A stretch of 64,000 nt of DNA from positions 1 to 64,000 of the forward strand of contig JAEETP010000005.1 of NCBI GenBank assembly GCA_016290415.1, read 5' to 3'. Origin of the DNA: Bacteroidales bacterium. Its GTDB lineage: Bacteria > Bacteroidota > Bacteroidia > Bacteroidales > UBA932. The notes below the pieces were generated by a model that was given only the letters and a program-made list of their open reading frames with translations, ran no database searches and was not told where the DNA came from. The position numbers and the translations under genes are program-made. Position 1 is the first letter of the stretch. Each line of letters starts with the position of its first letter. Shown here piece by piece: positions 36,099-44,639 of the stretch.

Positions 36099-36989
36099 AT
36101 GACTCGCGAGAAGGAAATATCCAGGGTGACGGTGGCCGGCGGGGTTGTGAACCTGCTGCTGGTGGCGCTTAAGTTTGTGGCCGGTATCGCCGGCCGCAGC
36201 TCCGCTATGGTGGCCGACGCCGTGCACTCGCTGTCGGATTTTATCACCGACATCGTGGTGCTGGTGTTCGTGGGCATCAGTGCAAGGCCGCAGGATGCTT
36301 CGCACGACTATGGCCACGGCAAGTTTGAGACTATCGCCACTTTCTTTATAGGGCTGGCGCTGGCCGGCGCCGCCATCGGCATTGTTGTGTCCGGCGCCAC
36401 AAAACTCGCCGCCTGGCTGCAGGGAGAGGATATTCCTGTGCCGGGCACTCTGGCTCTGTGGGCTGCATTGATATCTATCGTTGTAAAGGAAATCCTATTC
36501 CAATATACCGCCAGAAAAGGCAAGAAGCTGGAATCGCAGGCACTGGTGGCCAACGCCTGGCACCATCGCAGCGACGCGCTCTCTTCCATTGCGGCGGCCA
36601 TCGGTATCGGGGGCGCCATAATCTTTGGCAACCGCTGGACGGTGCTGGATCCGCTGGCATCCATTGTGGTTGGCGCAATGCTGGTAAAGGTCGCCTGGGA
36701 TTTGCTGGGCCCGGCAATTGGCGAACTCACCGACAAGTCGCTGCCTGAAGAGGTCGAGAACGAGATACTTGGCATTATAGAAGAGGCGCCCGGCGTAAGC
36801 GAGCCGCATAACCTCCGCACCCGCCGTATAGGCAACCGGGTGGCGGTTGAAGTCCACATACGACTGGACGGCAACCTGACTCTGGCAGAGGCCCACGAAC
36901 GTACGTCACAGATAGAAAAGCGGCTCAAAGAGCGCTTCGGCTCAGATTCGCACATTACAATTCATATGGAACCCGTGAAAAACTCATAA
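36099..36989 (+). CDS. Cation diffusion facilitator, zinc-type
   Basis: This inner-membrane metal:proton antiporter of 296 residues exports Zn2+ or similar metals. Six hydrophobic segments are followed by a cytosolic ferredoxin-like domain. The transport site is read from HSLSD in the second helix (ADAVHSLSDF) and HHRSD in the fifth, an HD-HD arrangement common in zinc exporters. HDYGHGKFE is the typical loop. DUF4301 begins 2 bp after its stop, so the two are probably co-transcribed. Confidence 0.9.
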   Translation: MTREKEISRVTVAGGVVNLLLVALKFVAGIAGRSSAMVADAVHSLSDFITDIVVLVFVGISARPQDASHDYGHGKFETIATFFIGLALAGAAIGIVVSGATKLAAWLQGEDIPVPGTLALWAALISIVVKEILFQYTARKGKKLESQALVANAWHHRSDALSSIAAAIGIGGAIIFGNRWTVLDPLASIVVGAMLVKVAWDLLGPAIGELTDKSLPEEVENEILGIIEEAPGVSEPHNLRTRRIGNRVAVEVHIRLDGNLTLAEAHERTSQIEKRLKERFGSDSHITIHMEPVKNS

Positions 36990-36991
36990 AG

Positions 36992-38482
36992 ATGTTTACT
37001 CAAAAGGATATTGCCCAGATAGAGGCCCGCGGCGCAAAGCTGCAGACAATCGAAGAACAGATTGACCGTTTCAAACAAGGTTTTCCCGCAATGAAGATTG
37101 CCGGTGCTGCTGTGCCTGGCCGCGGCATCAAGGTGCTTTCGGACGCAGAAACTGCCGCTGCGGCTCAGTATTACTCCACGGCCAAGGTAGATGGCAAGTG
37201 CAAGTTTGTGCCCGCAAGCGGTGCCGCTTCGCGTATGTTCAAGGATATGTTTGCCGGTCTGGACAAGTTGGAGGCAGGTGAGGATCTTCCCGCAGATGCC
37301 CCCGGATCCAAGCTCGCTGCCCGCATCAAGGACTTTGCCTTCTACTCCCCGGAGCTGTTCTCAGAGCCCGAGGATTCTGCGGCATACCGCAAGGCCACCC
37401 TGGCCACTATGCTGCGTGAACCCGGCCTCGGCTATGGCGTAAAGCCCAAAGGCGTGTTGAAGTTCCACCGCTATGCCGACGAAGTGCGCACCGCTATGGC
37501 AGAGCATTTGGTAGAGGCGGCCGATTATATGCGCGGTGCCGACGGCGTCTGCAATCTGGTGTTTACAATTTCGCCGGAGCACAAGCAGCTGTTCGAAGAT
37601 GCGCTTCGCGATGTGAAATCTTTATTTGAGCACCGTTACGGAGTTTATTACAACATCACTTTCACCTATCAGGACAAAGCCACTGACACCATTGCGGTGG
37701 ATATGGACAATGAGCCTTTCCGCACCGAGACCGGCGAATTGCTGTTCCGCCCCGCAGGCCACGGCGCGCTGATATACAATCTCGATCACGTTGATGCGGA
37801 GCTCGTCTCCATAAAGAATATTGACAATGTTGCGCACGAGAAACTGCTGCCCGCCACTTCGCTCTACAAGCGTGTTCTGATGGGAGAGGCGCTGAGGCTG
37901 CGCGACCGCATTTTTGACTATCTGCGCCGTCTTGACGATGCTCCCAGCGAGGCGCTTTGCAGCGAGATAGAAATTTTCCTGAGCCGCGAGCTTTGCGTCA
38001 AGATGCCCAAGGCGTCTTCTTTGGAGGCCCGCGTTGCCGCGCTGCGCGCCAAACTGGACCGTCCTATCCGCGTTTGCGGTATGGTGCGTAACGAGGGCGA
38101 GCCCGGCGGCGGTCCGTATATCATTGAGGGCAAGGACGGAAGCACTTCGCTGCAGATTCTTGAAAGCGTCCAGATTCCCAAGGATGACCCCAAGGCTATG
38201 GCTGCGATGTCAGGCGCTACGCACTTCAATCCGGTGGATCTGGTGTGCCTGCTCCGCGACTACAAGGGCCGCAAGTTTGACCTGCTCAAACGCGTTGATC
38301 CCGACGCTGGCTTTATGAGCAGCAAGAGCTATCAGGGACGCGACCTCAAGGCGCTGGAGATGCCAGGCCTTTGGAACGGTGCTATGAGCGATTGGAACAC
38401 CCTCTTCGTAGAAGTTCCCGTAGAGACCTTCAACCCCGTAAAAGTTGTCCTGGACCTGCTAAGACCTGCTCATCAGGCGTAA
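36992..38482 (+). CDS. DUF4301 family protein
   Basis: This 496-residue cytosolic protein matches the Bacteroidota DUF4301 family in length and in segments such as FVPASGAASRMFKDMF, PKGVLKFHRY and FRPAGHGALIYNLD. The glycine-rich GRGIKV and PASGAASRM regions recall nucleotide-sugar transferase folds, but no firm catalytic site is visible. Function unknown. It is followed by copy 3 of the palindromic element. Confidence 0.8.
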   Translation: MFTQKDIAQIEARGAKLQTIEEQIDRFKQGFPAMKIAGAAVPGRGIKVLSDAETAAAAQYYSTAKVDGKCKFVPASGAASRMFKDMFAGLDKLEAGEDLPADAPGSKLAARIKDFAFYSPELFSEPEDSAAYRKATLATMLREPGLGYGVKPKGVLKFHRYADEVRTAMAEHLVEAADYMRGADGVCNLVFTISPEHKQLFEDALRDVKSLFEHRYGVYYNITFTYQDKATDTIAVDMDNEPFRTETGELLFRPAGHGALIYNLDHVDAELVSIKNIDNVAHEKLLPATSLYKRVLMGEALRLRDRIFDYLRRLDDAPSEALCSEIEIFLSRELCVKMPKASSLEARVAALRAKLDRPIRVCGMVRNEGEPGGGPYIIEGKDGSTSLQILESVQIPKDDPKAMAAMSGATHFNPVDLVCLLRDYKGRKFDLLKRVDPDAGFMSSKSYQGRDLKALEMPGLWNGAMSDWNTLFVEVPVETFNPVKVVLDLLRPAHQA

Positions 38483-38486
38483 GATT

Positions 38487-38584
38487 AGCCCTCGCTAGGC
38501 TACGAAAAAGCTTTGCTCCGGGCCAGGGAGAACATAGAACCCCTGTTCCCTGCGCAAAGCTTTTTCTGCGCTGTATCGCTCGGG
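38487..38584. repeat. Convergent-gene palindromic element, copy 3
   Basis: Nearly identical to copy 1 (1991-2089): GCCCTCGCT / CGCTCGGGC outer arms, AAAAAGCTTTG / CAAAGCTTTTT inner stem, the same core, with about three base changes and one indel. It lies between DUF4301 and the convergent HAD phosphatase gene. Confidence 0.85.
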
Positions 38585-38606
38585 CATAAGCTGCGCTGCA
38601 GAAAGT

Positions 38607-39251
38607 CTAAAGTAGTGCAAGAAGTTCTTGCATCGAGTCAATGATGGAGTTGGCGCCGGCGGCGGAGAGTTGCTCGCGGGTGCCGTTGCCCCAGGTTACG
38701 CCGCAGGTGCGGCACTTGGCGGCGGCTCCCATCTTGATATCGACAGCCATATCGCCAACCACCAAAGCATCATCTGCATTTACCCCAAAGTGCTCCAGGC
38801 ACTGCAGCACCGGGTCGGGATTCGGCTTCGGCTTGCGCTGAAAATCCACGCCAAGCACATACTCTATAAAATCGCCAAGGCCCATATCCTTCACAAAAGC
38901 CTCCAAAGACACAGATAGCCTGGAAGAAGCCACCGCCATCTGTATTCCCTTGGCCTTGATGGCCGCCAGCGTGTCTATGACACCGGGAAACGCCTTGGGC
39001 TGAAGCTGAGCCTTGTATTCATCAAACACAATCCGGTACAGTGCGGCACATTCCAGACACTTTTCCCTGGTGATGCCGGGCGCCATGATCACGAAACCAT
39101 CTTCCAGCGGAAGCCCTATGGTAGAGGCGATTGTGGCCTCGTCTGGTATAGGGAATCCCATCCGCCGCATAGTCTCCTGCATTGTCTTAACGATATTCTC
39201 TTTGGTATCGCCCAGCGTGCCGTCAAAGTCAAAAACAATAAGCCTTGTCAT
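38607..39251 (-). CDS. HAD-family phosphatase, phosphoglycolate phosphatase-like
   Basis: This 214-residue cytosolic hydrolase carries the HAD motifs: I, VFDFDGTLGDT with the nucleophilic aspartate; II, VASSRLS; III/IV, the lysine of RKPKPNPDP and GDMAVDIKMGAAAKC. A helical cap (about 18-85) fits the Gph/PgmB branch. Candidate substrates are phosphoglycolate or another small phosphate ester. The ATG at 39251 is preferred over an in-frame ATG at 39320 because the -7 box TACATTTG (39272-39279) lies between them. Confidence 0.88.
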   Translation of the reverse strand: MTRLIVFDFDGTLGDTKENIVKTMQETMRRMGFPIPDEATIASTIGLPLEDGFVIMAPGITREKCLECAALYRIVFDEYKAQLQPKAFPGVIDTLAAIKAKGIQMAVASSRLSVSLEAFVKDMGLGDFIEYVLGVDFQRKPKPNPDPVLQCLEHFGVNADDALVVGDMAVDIKMGAAAKCRTCGVTWGNGTREQLSAAGANSIIDSMQELLALL

Positions 39252-39271
39252 ATTCTCTCTTTTTCTGCGCC

Positions 39272-39309
39272 CAAATGTACGCAAATGCCGCCAATTCTTT
39301 CTACATTTG
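39272..39309. promoter_or_regulatory. Divergent -7 boxes (HAD phosphatase, DUF2207)
   Basis: TACATTTG occurs on the minus strand at 39272-39279 and on the plus strand at 39302-39309. Each lies about 20 bp before a start codon (39251 and 39330). The two boxes are identical and face outward 22 bp apart. Confidence 0.55.
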
Positions 39310-39329
39310 TGTTTATACATTCATTCGCT

Positions 39330-40988
39330 ATGAAACGGATTTTGACATTTATAATATGCGCAATGGCCACTTTGGCTCTTGACGCTCAGGAGATTAACAG
39401 AGTGCAGGTGACTGCCGCCTTAAAGGCTGACGGCTCGGCGCACATCACCCAGATCTGGGACGCCAATATATCTTCAGGTACCGAATTCTACATTCCTATG
39501 GAGAATCTCGGGCCTATGGAGGTCTCTAACCTGCAAGTCAGCGAAAACGGCCGCCAGTACCTAAGCGAAGGTAACCGGTGGAAAGTGAAACGCTCCCTTG
39601 AAGAAAAGGCGGGCCGCTGCGGCATAGTGGAGAAAAGCGACGGCGTGGAACTTTGCTGGGGGCAGGGCAGTATGGGCCGCCACGTCTGGACGGCCGAATT
39701 TGACGTCACCAACCTGGTGCAGGGCTACGAAGACTACGACGGTTTCAACTTTATGTTTGTCAACCCCAACATTGGCCCGATAAGCGAGGCGTCTGTGACA
39801 ATAGTAAATGAGACCGGCGGCGACCAGTGGACCAGCGACAATGTCAAAGTCTGGGCCTTCGGTTTCGAAGGCAGCATATCCGTTACAGATGGCAAGATCG
39901 TTTGCTCTTCTGCCGGCTATATGCCCAAATCCCATAAGATAATAGTGATGGCCCGCTTTGACAAGGATATGCTCCAGCCGGATGTGGAGCACGACAAGTC
40001 CTTCGAAAAGCTCCAAGACAAGGCATTCAAGGGTAGCGATTATATAGAAGAGGATGACGGAGACTTCAAGAAATTCCTGCTGGTTATGCTGCCGGCTTTC
40101 CTTTTTGGCCTGGGTGCCATTATATGGCTGCTTTGGGTCTCCGCTACAGGCCGCACCCTTTCAAAAAAGATTTACGGCGTGAACAAGATCACCGACTGGT
40201 GGCGCGACGTGCCGCAGGAGGGCAATTTGTTTGCCAGTTATTATATTCTGGACAAAGGCGAGCGGTTCCAGCCGCATCAGCACGACAAGGACCTGATTGG
40301 TGCCTGCTTCTTGAAGTGGGTTCTGGAAAAGAAGGTCGTGCCGGTGCCGGATGTCAAGCATCCCAAGCGTATCAATTTGGAGCTGAACCCTGCAGCGCTG
40401 TTTGACGACGCTTCAGAAGGCGAACTCTATTCTATGGTAGTGGAGGCCGCCGGCGACAATATGATACTTGAGACGGGTGAATTTGAGCGCTGGTCCAAAC
40501 GCAAATACGAGCGGGTTATGAACTGGCCGGGCAAGGCGTCCGAGAGCGGCCGCAGATATCTGCAGGATAGGGGCCGTCTTGACTTTGCCGGCCGCACCAC
40601 AGAACAGGGCATCGACAAGGCCCAGGAGGTGATCAAGTTCAAGAACTTCCTCAAAGACTTTACCCTTAACAACGAGCGCAGCGTGCCCGAGGTCCATCTC
40701 TGGAAAGACTATCTGGTATTCGCCCAGCTGTATGGCATTGCCGACCAGGTGGCCGAGCAACTCAAGAAACTCTATCCGGCAGACTTTGCACACTATGCCC
40801 AGAGCCTGAATATGGATACATCATATCTGCCCACCATCATCAATATGAACCGCAATCTGGCCAACAGCGCATACACCAACGCCGCTGCAAAACTCACCAG
40901 CGTCCGCAGTGGTGGTGGCGGCGGCTTCAGCTCGTTTGGCGGCGGTGGCGGCTTCTCCGGCGGTGGTTTTGGAGGCGGCAGCAGATAA
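39330..40988 (+). CDS. DUF2207 membrane protein with glycine-rich tail
   Basis: The start at 39330 gives a signal peptide (MKRILTFIICAMATLALDAQ). A ~220-residue extracytoplasmic beta-rich DUF2207 domain follows, then a membrane helix (near 245-265; FLLVMLPAFLFGLGAIIWLL), a cytosolic part of about 260 residues and a glycine/serine/phenylalanine tail (GGGGGFSSFGGGGG...). This matches YciQ-like DUF2207 proteins. Function unknown. The stop is 2 bp from the convergent glycosidase gene and no terminator is visible. Confidence 0.82.
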   Translation: MKRILTFIICAMATLALDAQEINRVQVTAALKADGSAHITQIWDANISSGTEFYIPMENLGPMEVSNLQVSENGRQYLSEGNRWKVKRSLEEKAGRCGIVEKSDGVELCWGQGSMGRHVWTAEFDVTNLVQGYEDYDGFNFMFVNPNIGPISEASVTIVNETGGDQWTSDNVKVWAFGFEGSISVTDGKIVCSSAGYMPKSHKIIVMARFDKDMLQPDVEHDKSFEKLQDKAFKGSDYIEEDDGDFKKFLLVMLPAFLFGLGAIIWLLWVSATGRTLSKKIYGVNKITDWWRDVPQEGNLFASYYILDKGERFQPHQHDKDLIGACFLKWVLEKKVVPVPDVKHPKRINLELNPAALFDDASEGELYSMVVEAAGDNMILETGEFERWSKRKYERVMNWPGKASESGRRYLQDRGRLDFAGRTTEQGIDKAQEVIKFKNFLKDFTLNNERSVPEVHLWKDYLVFAQLYGIADQVAEQLKKLYPADFAHYAQSLNMDTSYLPTIINMNRNLANSAYTNAAAKLTSVRSGGGGGFSSFGGGGGFSGGGFGGGSR

Positions 40989-40990
40989 AA

Positions 40991-42298
40991 CTATTCCTCA
41001 AACACTGTGTTGTTGAAGACGAGGCCCCCCACGTTCTCTATGTGGGAGCCGCGGCAGTCGCCTTCTCCCATTGCGTCGCGGCGCTTCTGGGTGTCTTCGT
41101 CCAGGGTGAATTCACTGGGCGCCACCTTGGTGAATGAGCAATTAGTGAACACCAGATTCTCGAACGGATGGTCTTCGGGAGAGAATATCTCGATTCCGCA
41201 GAGGCTGCGGGCGTGGATATCTGTGAAGCGGATGTTGCGGATGCCCTTGAACAGCACATCTTCCGGCGCGACATACATATGTATGGGGCACTCGTAGATG
41301 TAGTCCATAATGATGTTTGAGAAGAGAATATCCTCGATATAGCTGTATTCCTGACCAAAATCGTTGTTGTAGCCGGCGCGGGGGAAGTCCATCCCTATGC
41401 CCAGCCAGCTGTGGGTGATGGTCAGGTTAGAGAAAATGCAATTGCGCATAACGCCGTCGTTTGACCAGCCCAGGCGGATGGCATAGGCCCAGGACTTTAG
41501 GGTGCAGTTGGTGACCAGAACCCTCTCGCAGCTTTTGGGCTCTTTGAGCGAGCGGCTGTTTGCGCGCACTATTATGGCATCGTCGCCAGCCTCTATAAAG
41601 CAGTTGGAAACCGTCACGTCCCTGGAGCAGTTGATGTGGATGCCGTCGTTGTTGGGATATTGCATATCCGACAGTATCTTGCAGCGGTCAAAAACCACAT
41701 AGTCGCAGTCGTGTATCCAGTAGCTCCAGCCGGCGGGCTGGTTCACCATTGTGACGTCGGTCACAGAGACATTCCTGCAGCCGGCAAAGAATACCACCCG
41801 CGGCAGTGTCTTCTCTGTGGGGTGGATGCGGCGGAAGGTCCATCCTCCTGTGTACTCTTCGTCAGGAATCCTGGTGACGTGATGCTGTCCGTTGCAGTCT
41901 ATGGTGCCGCGGCCGCCGATGGCGATGTTCTCTGCCTCGTCGGCAAAGATGAAGGCGGCATTGCGCTTGCGCGGCAGATTATCAGAATTATAGTGCCGTG
42001 CATCGGTCCGGTCGGGGAAGTCGTTGATGTCGGGCGAGGCCAGCAGCACCGCGTCCGCGTCTATAAAAAGCTCCACACCGCTTTTGATTTCGATGGGTCC
42101 GGAGAGGAAGGTGCCGCCGGAGAGTGTCACCCGGCCGCCGCCGGCAGCAGAAACTGCGTTAATCGCCTTCTGGATGCTCTTTGTGACCTTGGTTTTACCG
42201 TCGGCCTTGGCGCCTAACGACTTTACGTTGATATCCTTTGCCTGGGCCGGGAAGGCCAGCAGAGAAAAGGCAAGAGCTAGTATGGCGATTCTCTTCAT
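40991..42298 (-). CDS. GH28-like (polygalacturonase-type) beta-helix protein
   Basis: This 435-residue exported protein (signal ending FPAQA) starts with NVKSLGAKADGKTKVTKSIQKAI, the usual GH28 opening, and carries right-handed beta-helix repeats. The acidic catalytic motifs are present as NNDGIH and AGDDAI. The later GHG and RIK motifs of classical polygalacturonases are not visible; SWAYAIRLGWSN occupies the position. It may be a divergent member with another specificity. It follows the other beta-helix gene by 3 bp and is probably co-transcribed. Confidence 0.75.
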   Translation of the reverse strand: MKRIAILALAFSLLAFPAQAKDINVKSLGAKADGKTKVTKSIQKAINAVSAAGGGRVTLSGGTFLSGPIEIKSGVELFIDADAVLLASPDINDFPDRTDARHYNSDNLPRKRNAAFIFADEAENIAIGGRGTIDCNGQHHVTRIPDEEYTGGWTFRRIHPTEKTLPRVVFFAGCRNVSVTDVTMVNQPAGWSYWIHDCDYVVFDRCKILSDMQYPNNDGIHINCSRDVTVSNCFIEAGDDAIIVRANSRSLKEPKSCERVLVTNCTLKSWAYAIRLGWSNDGVMRNCIFSNLTITHSWLGIGMDFPRAGYNNDFGQEYSYIEDILFSNIIMDYIYECPIHMYVAPEDVLFKGIRNIRFTDIHARSLCGIEIFSPEDHPFENLVFTNCSFTKVAPSEFTLDEDTQKRRDAMGEGDCRGSHIENVGGLVFNNTVFEE

Positions 42299-42301
42299 AG
42301 C

Positions 42302-43990
42302 TTATCTTGAGATGTTGGGTTTGCCATCTACGGTGATGTTGCTGCAGTGGACTTCCCTGATGCCGAAGTCGGTGCAGACATTGTCGTAGAACTGGCAGTT
42401 CTCGCAGTCGTTGAGCACTACTTCGGTGCCGTAGTTGTCGGTAAAGACATTGTTGCGCACCACAAGGCCGGAATTCACATAAGGTCCATGCCTTTCTACA
42501 TCGGAGGTGACGTATATCACAGAACCGTCCCAGTCCGGGCCGGTGAACAGTGTGTAAAGTATATTGCAGTTGGCAATGTAGTTGTGCTCAACAACCATAT
42601 CGCGCATAGGGCCGGCCTCGTGCCACCAGAGTTCGCCGCCAAGTTTGAGAGCGCTCATAGAGGTCTTCATAATCTTGTTGTAGCCCACGTAGGCGCGGGG
42701 CACCTTCACGTAGAATGCCCGGCCGCACTTGGATATCACTGTGTTGTTCACTATGTTGGCGTAGGCAAAGGTATTGTTGTAGAGGAAGCAGCTGTCGCAC
42801 TGCTCTTTGGTAATGGGCTTATCCAGAGTTACGACCACCTTCCAGTCTACCCAGGATGTGTCCACGTCGCGAACCACAAACTTATCAAAATGCTCCAGGT
42901 CGTGGCGGTTTATCAGATGCAGGGTATCGCCTTTGTTGGGATAATCCAGTGACTGGGCGTGAAGGTCGGCCTTCTCTACGCGGATTTCAACCTTATTGGG
43001 GTCTTCCTGTGCGTATGGGTACCAATAGTAATTGTGGATATTTGTGCAGTCGTCAAGGCAGCCGCGGAACATACAGTTCTGGATGGTGATGGTGCCGCGG
43101 CAAGATGTGAAGTGGGTAGCATCGGTGGTGGTGCTGGTGTAGCGGCCAGGGTAGGGTACTATCTGGATGTGGTCCAGAAGGATGTCGGTGGTTTCGTGGC
43201 CCACGACGCCCATTCCGGGGAAACTGTAAATGATGATATCCTTGAGAGTGACATTCTCGCTCTCGCGCAGCATATAGCAGGGGCGGTAGTGACCGCCGTG
43301 CTTGATGACCAGAATGTCGCCGACCTTGGCGGTGCACTTGGTGAACTTGTAGAGCACCTTGCCGGGCGAGGGGGTGCCGGCCAGTCCGCCGTCGGCATCA
43401 AAGAAGAAGCCTGTTGCAGGGCTGTAGAATTCGGTGCGGCCCTGGACCACCTTGTCGCTGTATTTGTAATACTCGGGGTCGAATTCGGCCTCTAAGGTGT
43501 CGCCGTTGATTGCGGTGATCACTGCCTCTATGTTGTTGTGGCGCTTGTAGTCTATCTGAAGGCCCTTCACGGTGACATTCTTGCAACGGATAAAGGCCAG
43601 CAACTCCATCCATCCCTCTACCATAAGCTTGGCGCCGTAGGCCTCTATTGTGAGATCTTTTGCTCCGGTAAAGTCCAGACCGGTGACATAGGGCTTTGTG
43701 GGGATAAACAGGTAGCGCTGCACCTGAAGGCCAAAGCCGTAGGTGCCGTCTATCGCCTCGCGCTCTATCCTGGCCGCTTCGGGGTCGGAGAAATCATATA
43801 CGCCGGCCGGGAAAACCAGCGTGGTGCCGGCGTGCTCGCGGCAGTATTCTGCCGCCTTGCGCAGCGCCTCAGCGTCGTTTATTCCATCGTCCGGAATAGC
43901 TCCGAAATCCTTTACAGAAACGGTTTTACCATTGCAGGCGCAGATGATGAGCGCCGCCACTGTGCATAAAGCAAAGAGAGTCTTTTTCAT
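42302..43990 (-). CDS. Right-handed beta-helix protein, GH110-like
   Basis: This 562-residue exported lipoprotein candidate (IICAC near residue 18) begins with VSVKDFGAIPDDGINDAEALRKA, typical of parallel beta-helix glycosidases. The segment DATHFTSCRGTITI followed by GCLDDCTNIHN resembles the paired-aspartate motif of GH110 alpha-1,3-galactosidases. A role in trimming alpha-galactosyl glycans is possible but unproven. It heads a two-gene leftward unit with the GH28-like gene and lacks a local SusCD pair. Confidence 0.65.
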   Translation of the reverse strand: MKKTLFALCTVAALIICACNGKTVSVKDFGAIPDDGINDAEALRKAAEYCREHAGTTLVFPAGVYDFSDPEAARIEREAIDGTYGFGLQVQRYLFIPTKPYVTGLDFTGAKDLTIEAYGAKLMVEGWMELLAFIRCKNVTVKGLQIDYKRHNNIEAVITAINGDTLEAEFDPEYYKYSDKVVQGRTEFYSPATGFFFDADGGLAGTPSPGKVLYKFTKCTAKVGDILVIKHGGHYRPCYMLRESENVTLKDIIIYSFPGMGVVGHETTDILLDHIQIVPYPGRYTSTTTDATHFTSCRGTITIQNCMFRGCLDDCTNIHNYYWYPYAQEDPNKVEIRVEKADLHAQSLDYPNKGDTLHLINRHDLEHFDKFVVRDVDTSWVDWKVVVTLDKPITKEQCDSCFLYNNTFAYANIVNNTVISKCGRAFYVKVPRAYVGYNKIMKTSMSALKLGGELWWHEAGPMRDMVVEHNYIANCNILYTLFTGPDWDGSVIYVTSDVERHGPYVNSGLVVRNNVFTDNYGTEVVLNDCENCQFYDNVCTDFGIREVHCSNITVDGKPNISR

Positions 43991-44003
43991 AGCTGGTTTG
44001 ATA

Positions 44004-44036
44004 TTTTGACAAAGTTAAGCAAAATCCGTAAATTCG
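44004..44036 (+). promoter_or_regulatory. Promoter of the maf-valS-tatAC operon
   Basis: TTTTG (44004-44008), a 20-bp spacer and TAAATTCG (44029-44036) form a near-consensus Bacteroidota promoter 8 bp before the maf ATG. The leader would be very short or absent. Confidence 0.5.
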
Positions 44037-44043
44037 CAGCCTT

Positions 44044-44628
44044 ATGAATCTCAACGGCAAGAAAGTTATTCTGGCGAGCAATTCGCCGCGGCGCAGGGAA
44101 CTGCTCGCCGGGCTGAACGTCGATTTTGAGGTGGATACCCGAAACAACTTTGAGGAGTCCTTTCCGGAAGATATGCCTCACTGCGATGTGCCGGCGGCGA
44201 TGTCGCTGGGCAAATCGATGGGTTTCTGGCGCGAACTGGAGCCGGACGAAATTCTTATTACATCTGACACCATGGTGCTGCTGGACAGCCTGATTATGGG
44301 CAAGCCGCACGACCGGCAGGAGGCGATGGAGATGCTCCGCAGTCTTTCCGGCCGCACTCACGAGGTCATCACCGCGGTTACTGTGCGCGACCGGAATCAT
44401 TGTGAGACGGTGTCAGACACCACGCTGGTCACTTTCCGCAACCTGACTGATGAAGAGATTGAATATTACATTGACACTTGCCATCCGTTTGACAAGGCGG
44501 GCGCATACGGCATACAGGAATGGATAGGTTATGCCGCCTGCACCTCCATTACCGGCTCATTTTATAATGTAATGGGCTTCCCGGTGCATAAAGTTTACGA
44601 TGAATTGATTAAATTTGCAGGTTATTAG
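44044..44628 (+). CDS. maf: Maf-family nucleotide pyrophosphatase
   Basis: This 194-residue cytosolic enzyme hydrolyses nucleoside triphosphates, probably dTTP/UTP, removing non-canonical nucleotides. It shows VILASNSPRRRELLAG (1-20 region), SDTMVLLDSLIMGKP, GRTHEVITAVTV and DKAGAYGIQEW. The segment TGSFYNVMGFPVHKVYDEL ends it. The length is typical. valS starts 11 bp downstream. Confidence 0.93.
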   Translation: MNLNGKKVILASNSPRRRELLAGLNVDFEVDTRNNFEESFPEDMPHCDVPAAMSLGKSMGFWRELEPDEILITSDTMVLLDSLIMGKPHDRQEAMEMLRSLSGRTHEVITAVTVRDRNHCETVSDTTLVTFRNLTDEEIEYYIDTCHPFDKAGAYGIQEWIGYAACTSITGSFYNVMGFPVHKVYDELIKFAGY

Positions 44629-44639
44629 AATATCGACAG

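Noticed and set aside
40900..40985. Tandem glycine-codon repeats at the end of the DUF2207 gene as a possible repeat element
   Set aside because: They encode the normal glycine-rich tail of this family and are not found elsewhere as DNA repeats.
42302..43990. Reading the GH110-like protein as a pectate lyase
   Set aside because: No pectate lyase calcium-site motif is visible, and the DATHF ... DD pattern fits GH110-like helices better.
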